Source of the DNA: an uncultured Coriobacteriia bacterium
GTDB lineage: Bacteria; Actinomycetota; Coriobacteriia; Coriobacteriales; QAMH01
Direction of reading: 5' to 3'
NCBI GenBank assembly: GCA_902493755.1
Contig: CABURF010000005.1
Location: 1 to 15,820 of the forward strand
DNA: 15,820 nucleotides
Numbering within the stretch: the stretch's first letter is position 1; every line of letters begins with the position of its first letter. Below the pieces are notes generated by a model that was given only the letters and a program-made list of their open reading frames with translations, had not been told where the DNA came from and searched no databases. Positions 1 to 7,281 of this stretch are shown one piece after another. The position numbers and the translations under genes were made by a program.

Positions 1-49
1 CATCTTCGTCGGTTTCGTCTACTGGTTTGCCTATCGCAAGAGGGCGTAG
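1..49 (+). CDS. C-terminal end of an unidentified membrane protein (partial)
   Basis: An open frame enters from the left edge at base 2 and ends at TAG 47-49. The visible residues are IFVGFVYWFAYRKRA, an aromatic and hydrophobic run followed by a basic tail. This looks like the last transmembrane helix of a membrane protein with a positively charged cytoplasmic end. Too little is visible to name a family. It converges on xseB, and the inverted repeat at 74-144 lies between them. The reading could be chance, since only 15 codons are visible. Confidence 0.4.
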   Translation, partial: IFVGFVYWFAYRKRA

Positions 50-73
50 GGGAGATTACCGCTGGACGCGCGA

Positions 74-144
74 ATGAGACAGTTGCTCAGGGACGTTGTC
101 TCATTTGCAACAAATGAGACAACGTCCCTGAGCAACTGTCTCAT
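74..144. repeat. Perfect 33-bp inverted repeat with nested palindromes, between convergent genes
   Basis: Left arm 74-106 and right arm 112-144 are exact reverse complements over 33 bp, separated by the 5-base loop GCAAC (107-111). Each arm is itself bounded by a smaller inverted repeat, ATGAGACA at one end and TGTCTCAT at the other, so the unit is a palindrome made of two palindromes. Transcribed from either strand it would fold into a very stable hairpin. It sits between the convergent left-edge gene and xseB, where a bidirectional terminator would be expected, but there is no clean T tract. Size and nesting also fit a REP/BIME-like or MITE-like dispersed element. Confidence 0.9.
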
Positions 145-165
145 CCCTCCCCGCCACGGACGCTT

Positions 166-420
166 CTAGCTAAGCGTGGTGTCGATGCTATCGTCGTTCT
201 CGGGCTCGAGCTCACCCATTAGCACCGTAACCTTTTGCTGGGCCTCGTTGAGGCGCTTTTGCAGCGACGCAAGCAGCGCCACGCCGCGCTCGTAGCTCTC
301 GATGCTCTGTTCAAGCTCGATTTGGTTACTCTCGAGCGACCGGACAATGGCGGCAAGTTCCTCAAGACCCTCCTTGAAACTCAGGTTGTCGACCTCTGTT
401 GCCGTGGCTTCCTCAGACAT
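166..420 (-). CDS. xseB: Exodeoxyribonuclease VII small subunit
   Basis: This is the small subunit of exonuclease VII, which with XseA degrades single-stranded DNA to oligonucleotides in both directions during repair. The 84-aa product has the usual family length and layout: an acidic N-terminus, then a helical pair starting at the SFKEGLEELAAIVRSLE stretch (about residues 14-30), the ELEQSIESYERG segment (36-47) and the L-x2-A-x2-K-V ending of the second helix. ATG 420-418 follows the ribosome site AAGGGAAG with a 3-base spacer. The start overlaps the xseA stop by 8 bp, so the two are very likely co-translated. The acidic tail after about residue 70 is ordinary for the family. Confidence 0.95.
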   Translation of the reverse strand: MSEEATATEVDNLSFKEGLEELAAIVRSLESNQIELEQSIESYERGVALLASLQKRLNEAQQKVTVLMGELEPENDDSIDTTLS

Positions 421-1702
421 GTGCTTCCCTTTCTATTGCATCGACGGTGCAGGCGAGCCGCCCGTCTTGGACTTGAACTTGAATATGATCACCGTCGTTG
501 ACATGTTGCACGTTATCTATGACGGAATGGCCATCGGCGGCATAGGCGATGGAATAACCGCGGCTCAAGGTCTTGAGCGGAGAAAGCGCATCGAGCTTTG
601 CCGCACAGAGGGCGATATCACGCCCGAAGCCGTCACAAAGATGCGGACCGAGATTGAGCAGACGGCCCTTGAGCAGCTCAAGCGCATGGGCATCCGCCTT
701 AAGCGCATCGGGGATGGCACGCAAAAGACGTTCTTCCATGGTATCAAGCGTCTGAAGATACGAGCCGGTGAGATAGTGAGCATCGTGCCAAAGCGGACGG
801 TCGAACAGTCGGTCAAGTTGGGCTCGTTGCGTTTGCATGTAGTTCTCTACGGAACGGCGCAGAGCATTCTGGGCATTTGACAGTTTGTTGGAAAGCTCCT
901 CGGTGGAAAGCGCAATGGCCTCCGCTGCCGCCGTGGGCGTGGAGCAGCGGCGGTCTGAGACCATGTCGCAAATCGAATTATCTGGCTCGTGACCGATGCC
1001 CGTAACGACGGGAATGGGGGACGCCGCAACGGCGCGTGCCAAGGACTCATCGTTGAAAGGCATGAGGTCCTCGTAGGAGCCACCGCCACGCACGAGCAGA
1101 ATGACGTCTGGCGCGGAACTTGCCGACCACGCGGCCTCGAGCCCTTGGATGATGCGCGCCGGGGCATCCGCGCCCTCGACGGGCACGCCGCAGATGAGCA
1201 GCTCTCCGAGCGGATAGCGACGTCGCAACGTGCGGATGACATCATGTACGGCCTTGCCTCGTGGCGAAGTGACGACGGCAATGCGCTGCGGCAGTGGAGG
1301 TACACGACGTTTACGGCTCGCATCCATGAGACCCTCTGCCTCGAGTTTGCGAGCAAGTTGAGCGACCTGCATGCGCAGTTTGCCCTCCCCTGCCAACTGC
1401 ATGGACGCTACCGAAAACTGAAGGCGCCCCTTGGCGGGATAGCAGGAGAAGTTACCCGTGAGCTCGACGAGCATGCCTGCCTGCAACGTGACGCCCGATG
1501 CGTTATAGCGATCGCGCCACATGAGGCAGGGCATGGAGCAATCATCATCGTGCACGGTGAAGTACGCGGCCTTATAGCCGGGTTTGTCGTTGAATTCTGA
1601 AACCTCGCCGATGACGGTGAGACGAATCTTCTCGAGTCCGCGCTTGGCCGCGTTCATGGCCTGTGTCACGGTATATGCAGAGCCTTGCTCCGAGTCTTCC
1701 AT
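413..1702 (-). CDS. xseA: Exodeoxyribonuclease VII large subunit
   Basis: This is the catalytic large subunit of exonuclease VII. The 429-aa product begins with an OB-fold DNA-binding domain (about 10-105), including IGEVSEFN and the YFTVHDDD strand. The catalytic domain follows (about 115-425), with VVTSPRGKAVHD (143-154), RGGGS (205-209), GIGHE (235-239) and STPTAAAE (254-261), all family signatures. I chose ATG 1702-1700 because AGGTGG lies about 5 bases upstream; an in-frame GTG at 1717 would add five residues but has no good ribosome site. The gene lies 72 bp downstream of the zinc peptidase and overlaps xseB by 8 bp. A TATCAT box near 1740 might give it its own promoter, but I see no convincing -35. 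Confidence 0.96.
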   Translation of the reverse strand: MEDSEQGSAYTVTQAMNAAKRGLEKIRLTVIGEVSEFNDKPGYKAAYFTVHDDDCSMPCLMWRDRYNASGVTLQAGMLVELTGNFSCYPAKGRLQFSVASMQLAGEGKLRMQVAQLARKLEAEGLMDASRKRRVPPLPQRIAVVTSPRGKAVHDVIRTLRRRYPLGELLICGVPVEGADAPARIIQGLEAAWSASSAPDVILLVRGGGSYEDLMPFNDESLARAVAASPIPVVTGIGHEPDNSICDMVSDRRCSTPTAAAEAIALSTEELSNKLSNAQNALRRSVENYMQTQRAQLDRLFDRPLWHDAHYLTGSYLQTLDTMEERLLRAIPDALKADAHALELLKGRLLNLGPHLCDGFGRDIALCAAKLDALSPLKTLSRGYSIAYAADGHSVIDNVQHVNDGDHIQVQVQDGRLACTVDAIEREAHV

Positions 1703-1774
1703 CACACCCACCTTCACGCTCTTAGATCTGTGCAGCCATGATACGCACCGAGTGTGACATGAAAATGCACACCG

Positions 1775-2479
1775 TTAGTCTCCACGTACCATACCGAGGA
1801 AGTACAGGAGCTGCAGGACGCTCGTGAGGGCTGCGGCTACGTAGGTAAGCGCCGCCGCCCTGAGAACCGTGCGGGCACCGTCGGCCGTGGCGTCGCCCGG
1901 GATGGCAAGCGCCTGTGAGGACGCCGTAACGGCACCCGAGCTCGAACCCGTGATGTAGGCAAGGGCGCGACGTGAGGCGTTGAACTCGACAGGCAGCGTG
2001 ACGATCTGGAAGAGCACCGCAAACGCGTAAAAGATGATGCCCAGCCAGAAAAGCTGCATCATGTTGAGGAAGATGCCGATGAGAAGCAGGATGAGCCACA
2101 CGCTCGAGCCGAAGTTGGCTACGGGGACGAGCGCGGAGCGCACCTTCATGGCAGCGTAGCCACGAGCGTGCTGCACCGCATGGCCGCATTCATGGCAGGC
2201 GATGGCCATAGCCGAGACGGAAGCCTGGTCATACACGCCTTCGGAAAGACTGACAACCTGCGTGCGGGGGTCATAGTGATCACTCAGCGAGCCGGCGACG
2301 GGACGTACCTGCACGTGCTGCAAGCCGTTGTCGTCAAGCATACGGCGGGCAATCTGCGCGCCCGTGAGACCAGACTCGTTGGGAACGGAAGCATATTTGC
2401 GATACGACGAGTTGATGTATGCCTGCGTACCGAAGCCAAGCACCATCGTAACGATAATCAAGAGAAGCCAGGAAGACAT
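1775..2479 (-). CDS. YugP-type membrane zinc metallopeptidase
   Basis: This is a putative membrane-embedded neutral zinc peptidase of the YugP/DUF2296 family (Peptidase_M_neutral_2); its substrate is unknown. The 234-aa product has an N-terminal helix (about 3-18), a soluble part with the zinc motif HECGH (96-100, two His ligands and the catalytic Glu), and further hydrophobic helices around 115-165 and at the C-terminus. SYRKYASVPNESGLTGAQIAR and the SLSEGVY strand before the motif match the family layout. ATG 2479 is preferred because GGAGG (2489-2485) stands 5 bases upstream; a TTG four codons earlier would place that site inside the gene. A TATGAT box at 2515-2510 is a weak promoter candidate. 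The small C-terminal helix pair is normal. Confidence 0.9.
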   Translation of the reverse strand: MSSWLLLIIVTMVLGFGTQAYINSSYRKYASVPNESGLTGAQIARRMLDDNGLQHVQVRPVAGSLSDHYDPRTQVVSLSEGVYDQASVSAMAIACHECGHAVQHARGYAAMKVRSALVPVANFGSSVWLILLLIGIFLNMMQLFWLGIIFYAFAVLFQIVTLPVEFNASRRALAYITGSSSGAVTASSQALAIPGDATADGARTVLRAAALTYVAAALTSVLQLLYFLGMVRGD

Positions 2480-2484
2480 GGATA

Positions 2485-2489
2485 CCTCC
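2485..2489 (-). promoter_or_regulatory. Ribosome binding site fixing the zinc peptidase start
   Basis: GGAGG on the minus strand lies 5 bases before ATG 2479. It excludes the longer TTG start at 2491, which would put the ribosome site inside the coding region. Confidence 0.8.
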
Positions 2490-2565
2490 AAAAATCAGGG
2501 GACGCATTCATCATAGCAGTGCGGAGCCTGCCGAGGGTAACCGTTTCGTTCCGATGTTGATGCGT

Positions 2566-3696
2566 CTAACGCCGCGCAACCTCGATTGCCCCATCGCACA
2601 GATACAACGAGAGCCGGCCTTCGAGCAGGTCGATGAGTTCGCAACCTGCGATGTCGTAGCGCCAGCCCTCCATGAGCGCCAGACCCTCGCGGTGCCCGCG
2701 CACGAGCTTCGAGAGATCGGAATGCGTCGCGATGAGAGGTGCCGCAACGCCATGCTGCTTGGCACGCACTTCAAGCAGCGAGGAGAGCAGTTCGACGGCG
2801 CCGTCCGCCTCAACATCGCCCTTGGGATTGCGCTCGAGCTTGGGCCATTGGTCCTGAGGCATCTCCTTACCACGAGCGACCGCCTCGAGGATATGCTTGA
2901 CATCGCGACCGTTGAGCTTGTTGGCGAGGCCGCGAACCTCGAAGAGGGCCTCCCTCGTCTTGGGTGCCTTGCGGGAGATCTCCACAACCGCCTCGTCGGC
3001 AAGCACCCACTTGCGGGGCAAGTTGCGATGCTGCGCCTCGGTTTCGCGCCAGGCAGCAAGCTCGCGTGCGATGGAAAGCTGACCGCGCGAAAGAGAGGAG
3101 ACACGCTTGACCCGATGCCAGCACTCACGCGGGTTGACATCGTAGCTTGACGGGGTGGCAAGCGCGGCGAAGTCGCGCTCGCACCAGGTAAGGCGACCTT
3201 TCTCGATAAGTTCGTCTCGCAGATGCTCGTATACGCTCGGCAGATAGATGACATCGTCAAGGGCATACTTGATCTGGCTGTTCGTAAGCGGACGACGCGA
3301 CCAATCGGTGTAGCTGTCGGCCTTCGCGAGTTTGATATCACAGACCGAACGCACGAGCGGCCCGTAGCCAACCTGCAACGGATAACCCAGCGTATCGAAG
3401 ACCGGAGAGGGCGTGACACCCGTCTCGTGATAGAGAATCGCAATGTCCTGCGTACCCGCATGGAAAATCTTCACGCAGTTCTCGTCGGTGAGAATGGGGA
3501 CGAGCGGCGAGAGATCATGAACCGCAAGGGGATCGACAAGCGCGGAGACCGTCCCATTGTTTAGCTGCAGCAAACAGAGCTTCGCGTAATAGGTCTTCTC
3601 GCGCATGAACTCGGTATCAATGGCGAGCAGTTTCGAACCTTCGAGCTCGCGCGCCAGCTCCTCGAGTTGCGCCTGCGTCGTCACGTACCTACTCAA
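2566..3696 (-). CDS. rnd: Ribonuclease D
   Basis: This is a DEDD-family 3'-5' exoribonuclease acting on tRNA and other stable RNA 3' ends. The 376-aa product has the exonuclease domain at about 1-175: Exo I D27 and E29 (AIDTEF), Exo II D84 (HAGTQDI), and Exo III Y144 and D148 (YALDD). An HRDC domain follows at about 203-280, and a second HRDC-like helical region at about 295-365, as in full-length RNase D. I chose the TTG start at 3696 because GAGGAGG lies 6 bases upstream and the protein then begins just before the domain. The longer open frame runs back through terC. The start overlaps the terC stop by 8 bp, implying coupled translation. GTG 3684 is the alternative start. Confidence 0.93.
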   Translation of the reverse strand: MSRYVTTQAQLEELARELEGSKLLAIDTEFMREKTYYAKLCLLQLNNGTVSALVDPLAVHDLSPLVPILTDENCVKIFHAGTQDIAILYHETGVTPSPVFDTLGYPLQVGYGPLVRSVCDIKLAKADSYTDWSRRPLTNSQIKYALDDVIYLPSVYEHLRDELIEKGRLTWCERDFAALATPSSYDVNPRECWHRVKRVSSLSRGQLSIARELAAWRETEAQHRNLPRKWVLADEAVVEISRKAPKTREALFEVRGLANKLNGRDVKHILEAVARGKEMPQDQWPKLERNPKGDVEADGAVELLSSLLEVRAKQHGVAAPLIATHSDLSKLVRGHREGLALMEGWRYDIAGCELIDLLEGRLSLYLCDGAIEVARR

Positions 3697-4516
3697 CCAA
3701 AGCCTCCTCGTGCTCCGCACTATCAGATATGGCGCGCTCGCGCACATGACGCTGCTTCATCGTGAGAAGCGAGACAATGAAACCGAAAATCATCATCGCG
3801 TAGAGCAAGGTGCTCAAAGGGGCCCCGACGATGTACTCGATATGGAACGACTCAAGGACAAGCTCGCAACCCACAAGTACGATGAAGGCAAGCGCGACAA
3901 TCTTTATCTCGAAATTGCGATTGATGAAGTCGCTGATGGGGTCGGCAAAGATGATCATGATGAGCACGGCGCCGATGACCGCAATGATCATGACGATGAT
4001 CTGGCCAGACAGGCCTGCGGCGGTAATGACCGAGTCAAGCGAGAAGACGATGTCCATGACCATGATGGTAAATACGGCCTGGCCAAGCCCGATTGTCTTG
4101 CGCGGCTGCGGTGCCGTATGCTCGGGCATCGGGGCATGCTTGGCGGCATGAAAGGATTCGTGCAGCTCGCTAATGCCCTTAAAGATGAGATACCCACCGC
4201 CAAGAAGAAACACAAGGCTGTGCACAGTGAAATCGGTGTGGCCGCCTTCGACGCCAAAAGGCAACGTGAACACGACAACGTTGATAGACATGATCCAGAC
4301 CACGGCGCACAGCAAAATGCAGCGCATGATCATAGCCGCAGCCAGGCCAAGCCTGCGTCCTATGTGCTGCTTGTTTTCCGGGAGGCGATCAGAGGTGATT
4401 GCAATGAAAACGAGATTGTCGACGCCGAGGGCTAGTTCCAGGAACATGAGGACAATGACCTCGCCCCATCCATCGACAGTTGCGAGCGGCGCGAAGAAAC
4501 TTGCTAGAAACTCCAT
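3689..4516 (-). CDS. TerC/YgdQ-family integral membrane protein (probable metal-ion exporter)
   Basis: The 275-aa product is a polytopic membrane protein of the TerC family (PF03741), closest in pattern to E. coli YgdQ. Members such as Alx, MeeF and MeeY are linked to Mn2+ export and metal homeostasis; that role here is inference. The two internally repeated acidic motifs are visible at ELALGVDN (27-34) and DIVFSLDS (155-162), each within a membrane helix, with a His- and Pro-rich loop (about 118-140) between the halves. About seven helices can be drawn. ATG 4516 has GGAG 5 bases upstream; an upstream ATG at 4546 lacks a good site. A perfect TATAAT at 4584-4579 precedes it. It leads a two-gene unit with rnd. 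I see no yybP-ykoY-like manganese riboswitch in its short leader. Confidence 0.88.
   Translation of the reverse strand: MEFLASFFAPLATVDGWGEVIVLMFLELALGVDNLVFIAITSDRLPENKQHIGRRLGLAAAMIMRCILLCAVVWIMSINVVVFTLPFGVEGGHTDFTVHSLVFLLGGGYLIFKGISELHESFHAAKHAPMPEHTAPQPRKTIGLGQAVFTIMVMDIVFSLDSVITAAGLSGQIIVMIIAVIGAVLIMIIFADPISDFINRNFEIKIVALAFIVLVGCELVLESFHIEYIVGAPLSTLLYAMMIFGFIVSLLTMKQRHVRERAISDSAEHEEALVE
3703..3709 (-). promoter_or_regulatory. Ribosome binding site of rnd inside the end of terC
   Basis: GAGGAGG is an unusually strong ribosome site. It lies within the last terC codons (Glu-Glu-Ala region), 6 bases before the TTG start of rnd. It decides the start and makes coupling to terC likely. Confidence 0.75.
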
Positions 4517-4578
4517 ATTAGCTCCAAGGGCAAGACGAGTGCCCATCTACTTGCATCGCGTATGACAAAACGCCTGCC

Positions 4579-4584
4579 ATTATA
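4579..4584 (-). promoter_or_regulatory. Candidate -10 box for terC-rnd
   Basis: A perfect TATAAT on the minus strand lies 62 bases before the terC start and just past the end of the cell-wall hydrolase gene. No good -35 hexamer is visible at 16-18 bp, so the assignment rests on the -10 box and its position. Confidence 0.4.
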
Positions 4585-4619
4585 CGGCAAATGTGCGGAA
4601 TGCCCCCGTTGGTTTGGAA

Positions 4620-6488
4620 TTATTGTGCGACCTCGTCGAGAGCATCGAAGTGCAGTGCGACGGCAAACGACGCGGCATCACCGTAGACGATACCGTACCG
4701 CACGCCCTTCGCCTCGACGCAACGCCCGTTGCCAATGTAAATACCCACGTGACCGGGCTTCCACAGAATGTCACCAGGAGTCGCCTCGGCAATGCTACGG
4801 ACACTGCTCGCCTGTACATACTGGGACTCGGAATAATGCACAAGATCGATGCCCACAAGCGAATAACACCATTTGGTCAAACCGGAACAATCAAAGGCCT
4901 TCGTTGCAGGAGACTCGGCGGCCCACACGTAAGTGCCGCCCAACATGGCTTCGGCACTGGCAACGACCATGCCCGCCTTCGTATCCATGACGCCCATCTC
5001 GCGTGACTTGTCAAGCGCGAGAATGGCAGGATACATGCGCAGGGCATGCGCTACGCGACGGTCGAGATGAGCAACACTTGCAGCCGGCCCCTCATAACCC
5101 GCCATGAACGCGAAAGTGAGCTCCTCGACATGATGGCGAGCTTCATCCTCCGTGCGCTCAACGGGAGTCTGCATCGGAAGGATGCGCGATGCGCCGGCAC
5201 CCTTACTTCGTACGACCGATCCGTCCACGACGCGCATGGTGACCGGATCATCCACGTTGAGGATGCCATCGCCATCGACATCGTCATCCCATGCATCCAC
5301 GATGCCGTCTCCGTCAAAATCGTCTCCGACGGTCTCGTCGAAAAGCTCGAGGGAAACATCGATAGCGGCGTACTCGGGATACGCAGCGTCATAGTAGGTC
5401 TGACGCTCGCCCCAGCTATCACGCCACGTCTGCAGAAAGTAATCGGTCTGCACGTTAACATCGGTCCATTCGAGACCGCGTTGCTCGGCAAACTGCCTGA
5501 GTCCCGTGAAGCCCGCACAGGAAAGCTCGGTCGTAGATGAGCCGGCATCAGTCCACTGGAACAAACCGCCTGCAACCTCATAGCCGTAGTGGAACATACC
5601 ACTCATATCGCAGAAGGAAGCGGCCTTCGAGCCGGACTCCGCGAACATATTGCCAATCGCAGCGGCAGCCATCTCGGGCGTCCAACCAGCGTTGAGCAAA
5701 CGCGTGGCAACCTGCAAGTCGGTCAAAGTCGTCGCAAGCGTCGAGCCATCGTCGGCGATGGCCGGTGCCGAGGCTGCAGCGTCGGGTGAGGCGTATTGAT
5801 CAATCGGAGCCGAGTCCTGCAGACCCGAATCAGGCACGATAGGCTGCTCGGGTTGTTGTTCGGCACCCACAGATTCTGGACCGGAAGATTCGGTACTGTC
5901 ACCAGGGGCAACAGCATCGGCGTCGGGCAGTTGCTCGCTCGGCGGAAGCGTCGCATCAGAGATGCCGGCCGGCGCATCCGTACCGGGCTCTTGATTCGCA
6001 TCGGGAAGCTTGGTCGCATCGAGCGACTCCAGAATAGCGAGAAGCTCGGCCGGCTCGAGCTCGGAAATATCGAGATCATCGACAATCTGCCCCAGCAGCG
6101 GATACAGATCCTTGAACTCACCCTCCGGCTCGACAAGATCCATCGTAACCGGGTCATAGGCCTTACCCGTTGGCACGTCAACGAGTAGACCAGAACGCTC
6201 GTCAAAGACAAGCAACGTGTTGTCGACGCTGCGCTCGACCGTATGTACGACGGAGACCTCGGAAGACTCGTCCGCAATCGCACGCAGAGGAACGCCTACG
6301 GTTCCCGCACCCAGGCTCGTCGTGAGCAGGAACGCAACGGCAGGCATGGAGCGCTTGGAAGCTTCGCGCTTGATGTACCAGGTGCAGGGATGCGAGACAC
6401 CGTGCGCTCCCAGCGGAAAGCGCTCGATGGCGTGCCTTCCCTTGGGATAACGCGGAATCGCGTGCTGTCCCTGCGTGTATTTTGACAT
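4620..6488 (-). CDS. Secreted bimodular cell-wall hydrolase: muramidase-like domain with Ca-binding insert plus NlpC/P60
   Basis: The predicted product is a 622-aa exported peptidoglycan hydrolase. Residues 4-33 are three copies of a roughly 10-residue unit (YTQGQHAIPR, YPKGRHAIER, FPLGAHGVSH). A signal-peptide-like core follows at about 48-68, with probable cleavage after AIA (72). An acidic, Pro/Ser-rich linker spans about 165-250. Residues about 255-386 resemble the phage-tail lysozyme domain (PF18013), with AAAAIGNMFAESG supplying the likely catalytic E284 and GGLFQW at 307-312. Residues 389-414 carry two D-x-D-G-D-G loops of thrombospondin type 3 type. Residues about 443-490 look like the end of the lysozyme fold. 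The NlpC/P60 domain (about 505-612) has FDCSG (C534) and GHVGIYIG (H580). ATG 6488 follows AGGA by about 8 bases. The N-terminal boundary and the muramidase assignment are less certain than the NlpC/P60 domain. Confidence 0.9.
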   Translation of the reverse strand: MSKYTQGQHAIPRYPKGRHAIERFPLGAHGVSHPCTWYIKREASKRSMPAVAFLLTTSLGAGTVGVPLRAIADESSEVSVVHTVERSVDNTLLVFDERSGLLVDVPTGKAYDPVTMDLVEPEGEFKDLYPLLGQIVDDLDISELEPAELLAILESLDATKLPDANQEPGTDAPAGISDATLPPSEQLPDADAVAPGDSTESSGPESVGAEQQPEQPIVPDSGLQDSAPIDQYASPDAAASAPAIADDGSTLATTLTDLQVATRLLNAGWTPEMAAAAIGNMFAESGSKAASFCDMSGMFHYGYEVAGGLFQWTDAGSSTTELSCAGFTGLRQFAEQRGLEWTDVNVQTDYFLQTWRDSWGERQTYYDAAYPEYAAIDVSLELFDETVGDDFDGDGIVDAWDDDVDGDGILNVDDPVTMRVVDGSVVRSKGAGASRILPMQTPVERTEDEARHHVEELTFAFMAGYEGPAASVAHLDRRVAHALRMYPAILALDKSREMGVMDTKAGMVVASAEAMLGGTYVWAAESPATKAFDCSGLTKWCYSLVGIDLVHYSESQYVQASSVRSIAEATPGDILWKPGHVGIYIGNGRCVEAKGVRYGIVYGDAASFAVALHFDALDEVAQ

Positions 6489-6526
6489 GTGGGTTCCTAC
6501 ACCTTTTGTCATGCTTGCGTAGACGC

Positions 6527-6532
6527 ATTGTA
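6527..6532 (-). promoter_or_regulatory. Candidate -10 box for the cell-wall hydrolase
   Basis: TACAAT on the minus strand lies 38 bases before the start at 6488, after a short A-rich run. The -35 region is poor. The position fits a short leader. Confidence 0.35.
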
Positions 6533-6616
6533 CTCTTTTTTGGGACACCTGTGGGAGCCCGAACAGCCCGTCGGCATGAAGGTGCATGGTGAAAGAGCGA
6601 GCTATGGAATAAGGGA

Positions 6617-6955
6617 TTAGAGCTGGTTATCCTTGAGGGCGTTCATGTCAGCTTTGCTGATGTTGTAACGCTCGAGATGGGCTTTGTACGCATCGCGCAA
6701 AGTCCAGAACTTGCTCACTTTGGGAGCGACAAAAATCATGAATACAACGAGGATGATAAGCGGCACGGTGTTGCTCACGAACGAGGGCAGCTCAACAATG
6801 CCCGTGAACGCGATGAGGAAGAGGATGGCAACGATAACGCAAGCGAGAATAGTAACGCACACGATAAGGAGAAGGGTCTTTCTCAACTCATCGCTCATGG
6901 TAATGGCCTGGCGCACTTCTTTGCGGCGCTTCTTGCCCACATGCTCTTCGACCAC
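6617..6955 (-). CDS. Small two-helix membrane protein of unknown function
   Basis: I do not recognise this 112-aa product. It starts with a basic segment (GKKRRKEVR, residues 7-15), then a helix at about 27-50 rich in L, I, V and A, a short loop (about 51-60), a second helix at about 61-78, and a soluble C-terminal tail of about 34 residues rich in Lys and aromatics. By the positive-inside rule both ends should be cytoplasmic. The GTG start at 6955 follows GAGGTGG by 4 bases; an internal ATG at residue 20 (MSDELRKT) is the alternative but has no clear ribosome site. It has its own promoter candidate at 6990-6995 and is separated from the desulfoferrodoxin gene by a terminator-like hairpin. 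Confidence 0.75.
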   Translation of the reverse strand: MVEEHVGKKRRKEVRQAITMSDELRKTLLLIVCVTILACVIVAILFLIAFTGIVELPSFVSNTVPLIILVVFMIFVAPKVSKFWTLRDAYKAHLERYNISKADMNALKDNQL

Positions 6956-6989
6956 GTGTCCACCTCAGCCCATACGTACCGACGCGGCA

Positions 6990-6995
6990 ATTCTA
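6990..6995 (-). promoter_or_regulatory. Candidate extended -10 promoter for the small membrane protein
   Basis: On the minus strand TAGAAT is preceded by TGG, giving an extended -10 pattern 34 bases before the GTG at 6955. A TTGTCC hexamer stands 20 bp upstream, which is longer than ideal. Confidence 0.35.
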
Positions 6996-7069
6996 CCAGC
7001 TTATGAGACTCTTGCGGACAATTCACAAAAGAATGACAAGAGCACGGGAAAATAGGCTCCGCAAAGAGA

Positions 7070-7100
7070 GACGGGCGCCGGCATGTTCCGGTCGCCCGTC
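7070..7100 (-). terminator. Terminator-like hairpin downstream of the desulfoferrodoxin unit
   Basis: GACGGGCG (7070-7077) pairs with CGCCCGTC (7093-7100). Inside it, CCGG (7078-7081) pairs with CCGG (7088-7091), leaving one bulged base. On the minus strand the hairpin is followed by TCTCTTTG, a short pyrimidine-rich run, so it could end transcription arriving from desulfoferrodoxin. No T tract follows on the plus strand. Confidence 0.5.
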
Positions 7101-7145
7101 ATCTGCTTGCCATATCGCCGTTTTGACGAAAGCCCTCAGTGCCTT

Positions 7146-7261
7146 GCGAGAGGTTTCTCGACTTCATTTGCTTCGCTCACTTCGCTCGAAATGACAAGAG
7201 GCGTCGCATCCTGTCATTCCGAGCTGAGCTGCCGATAGACAGCGGAGTCGAGGAATCTCGC
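7146..7261. repeat. Two dispersed-type repeat copies in inverted orientation
   Basis: Copy 1 (7146-7196) and the reverse complement of copy 2 (7212-7261) share the frame GCGAGA, TTTCTCGACT or TTCCTCGACT, and CTCGAAATGACA or CTCGGAATGACA, with a more variable middle. Copy 1 also contains the short tandem CTTCGCTCA, CTTCGCTCG. The inner ends ATGACA and TGTCAT are perfectly complementary across a 15-base loop. The pair could form a long imperfect hairpin downstream of desulfoferrodoxin. Neither copy contains an open frame worth calling. With the hairpin at 7070-7100 it fills the gene-free stretch 6956-7281. Confidence 0.75.
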
Positions 7262-7281
7262 CCTTGGCTCGGGACAGCAAG

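Noticed and set aside
989..1600. Long plus-strand open frame opposite xseA
   Set aside because: It lies antisense to a clearly conserved gene, its translation shows no domain, and it has no ribosome site; it is a shadow of high-GC coding DNA.
4517..4619. Manganese riboswitch (yybP-ykoY) ahead of terC
   Set aside because: The leader after the -10 box is only about 55 bases and lacks the paired helices expected of that riboswitch.
4620..6488. Prophage origin because of a phage-tail-lysozyme-like domain
   Set aside because: No phage structural, integrase or packaging genes are nearby, and this domain is also found in chromosomal secreted hydrolases of Gram-positive bacteria.
6541..6616. Terminator between the small membrane protein and the cell-wall hydrolase
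   Set aside because: GGGCT-like motifs here are direct rather than inverted repeats, so no stable hairpin with a T tract forms.
7070..7261. CRISPR array
   Set aside because: There are only two diverged copies in inverted orientation, with no regular spacers and no cas genes.
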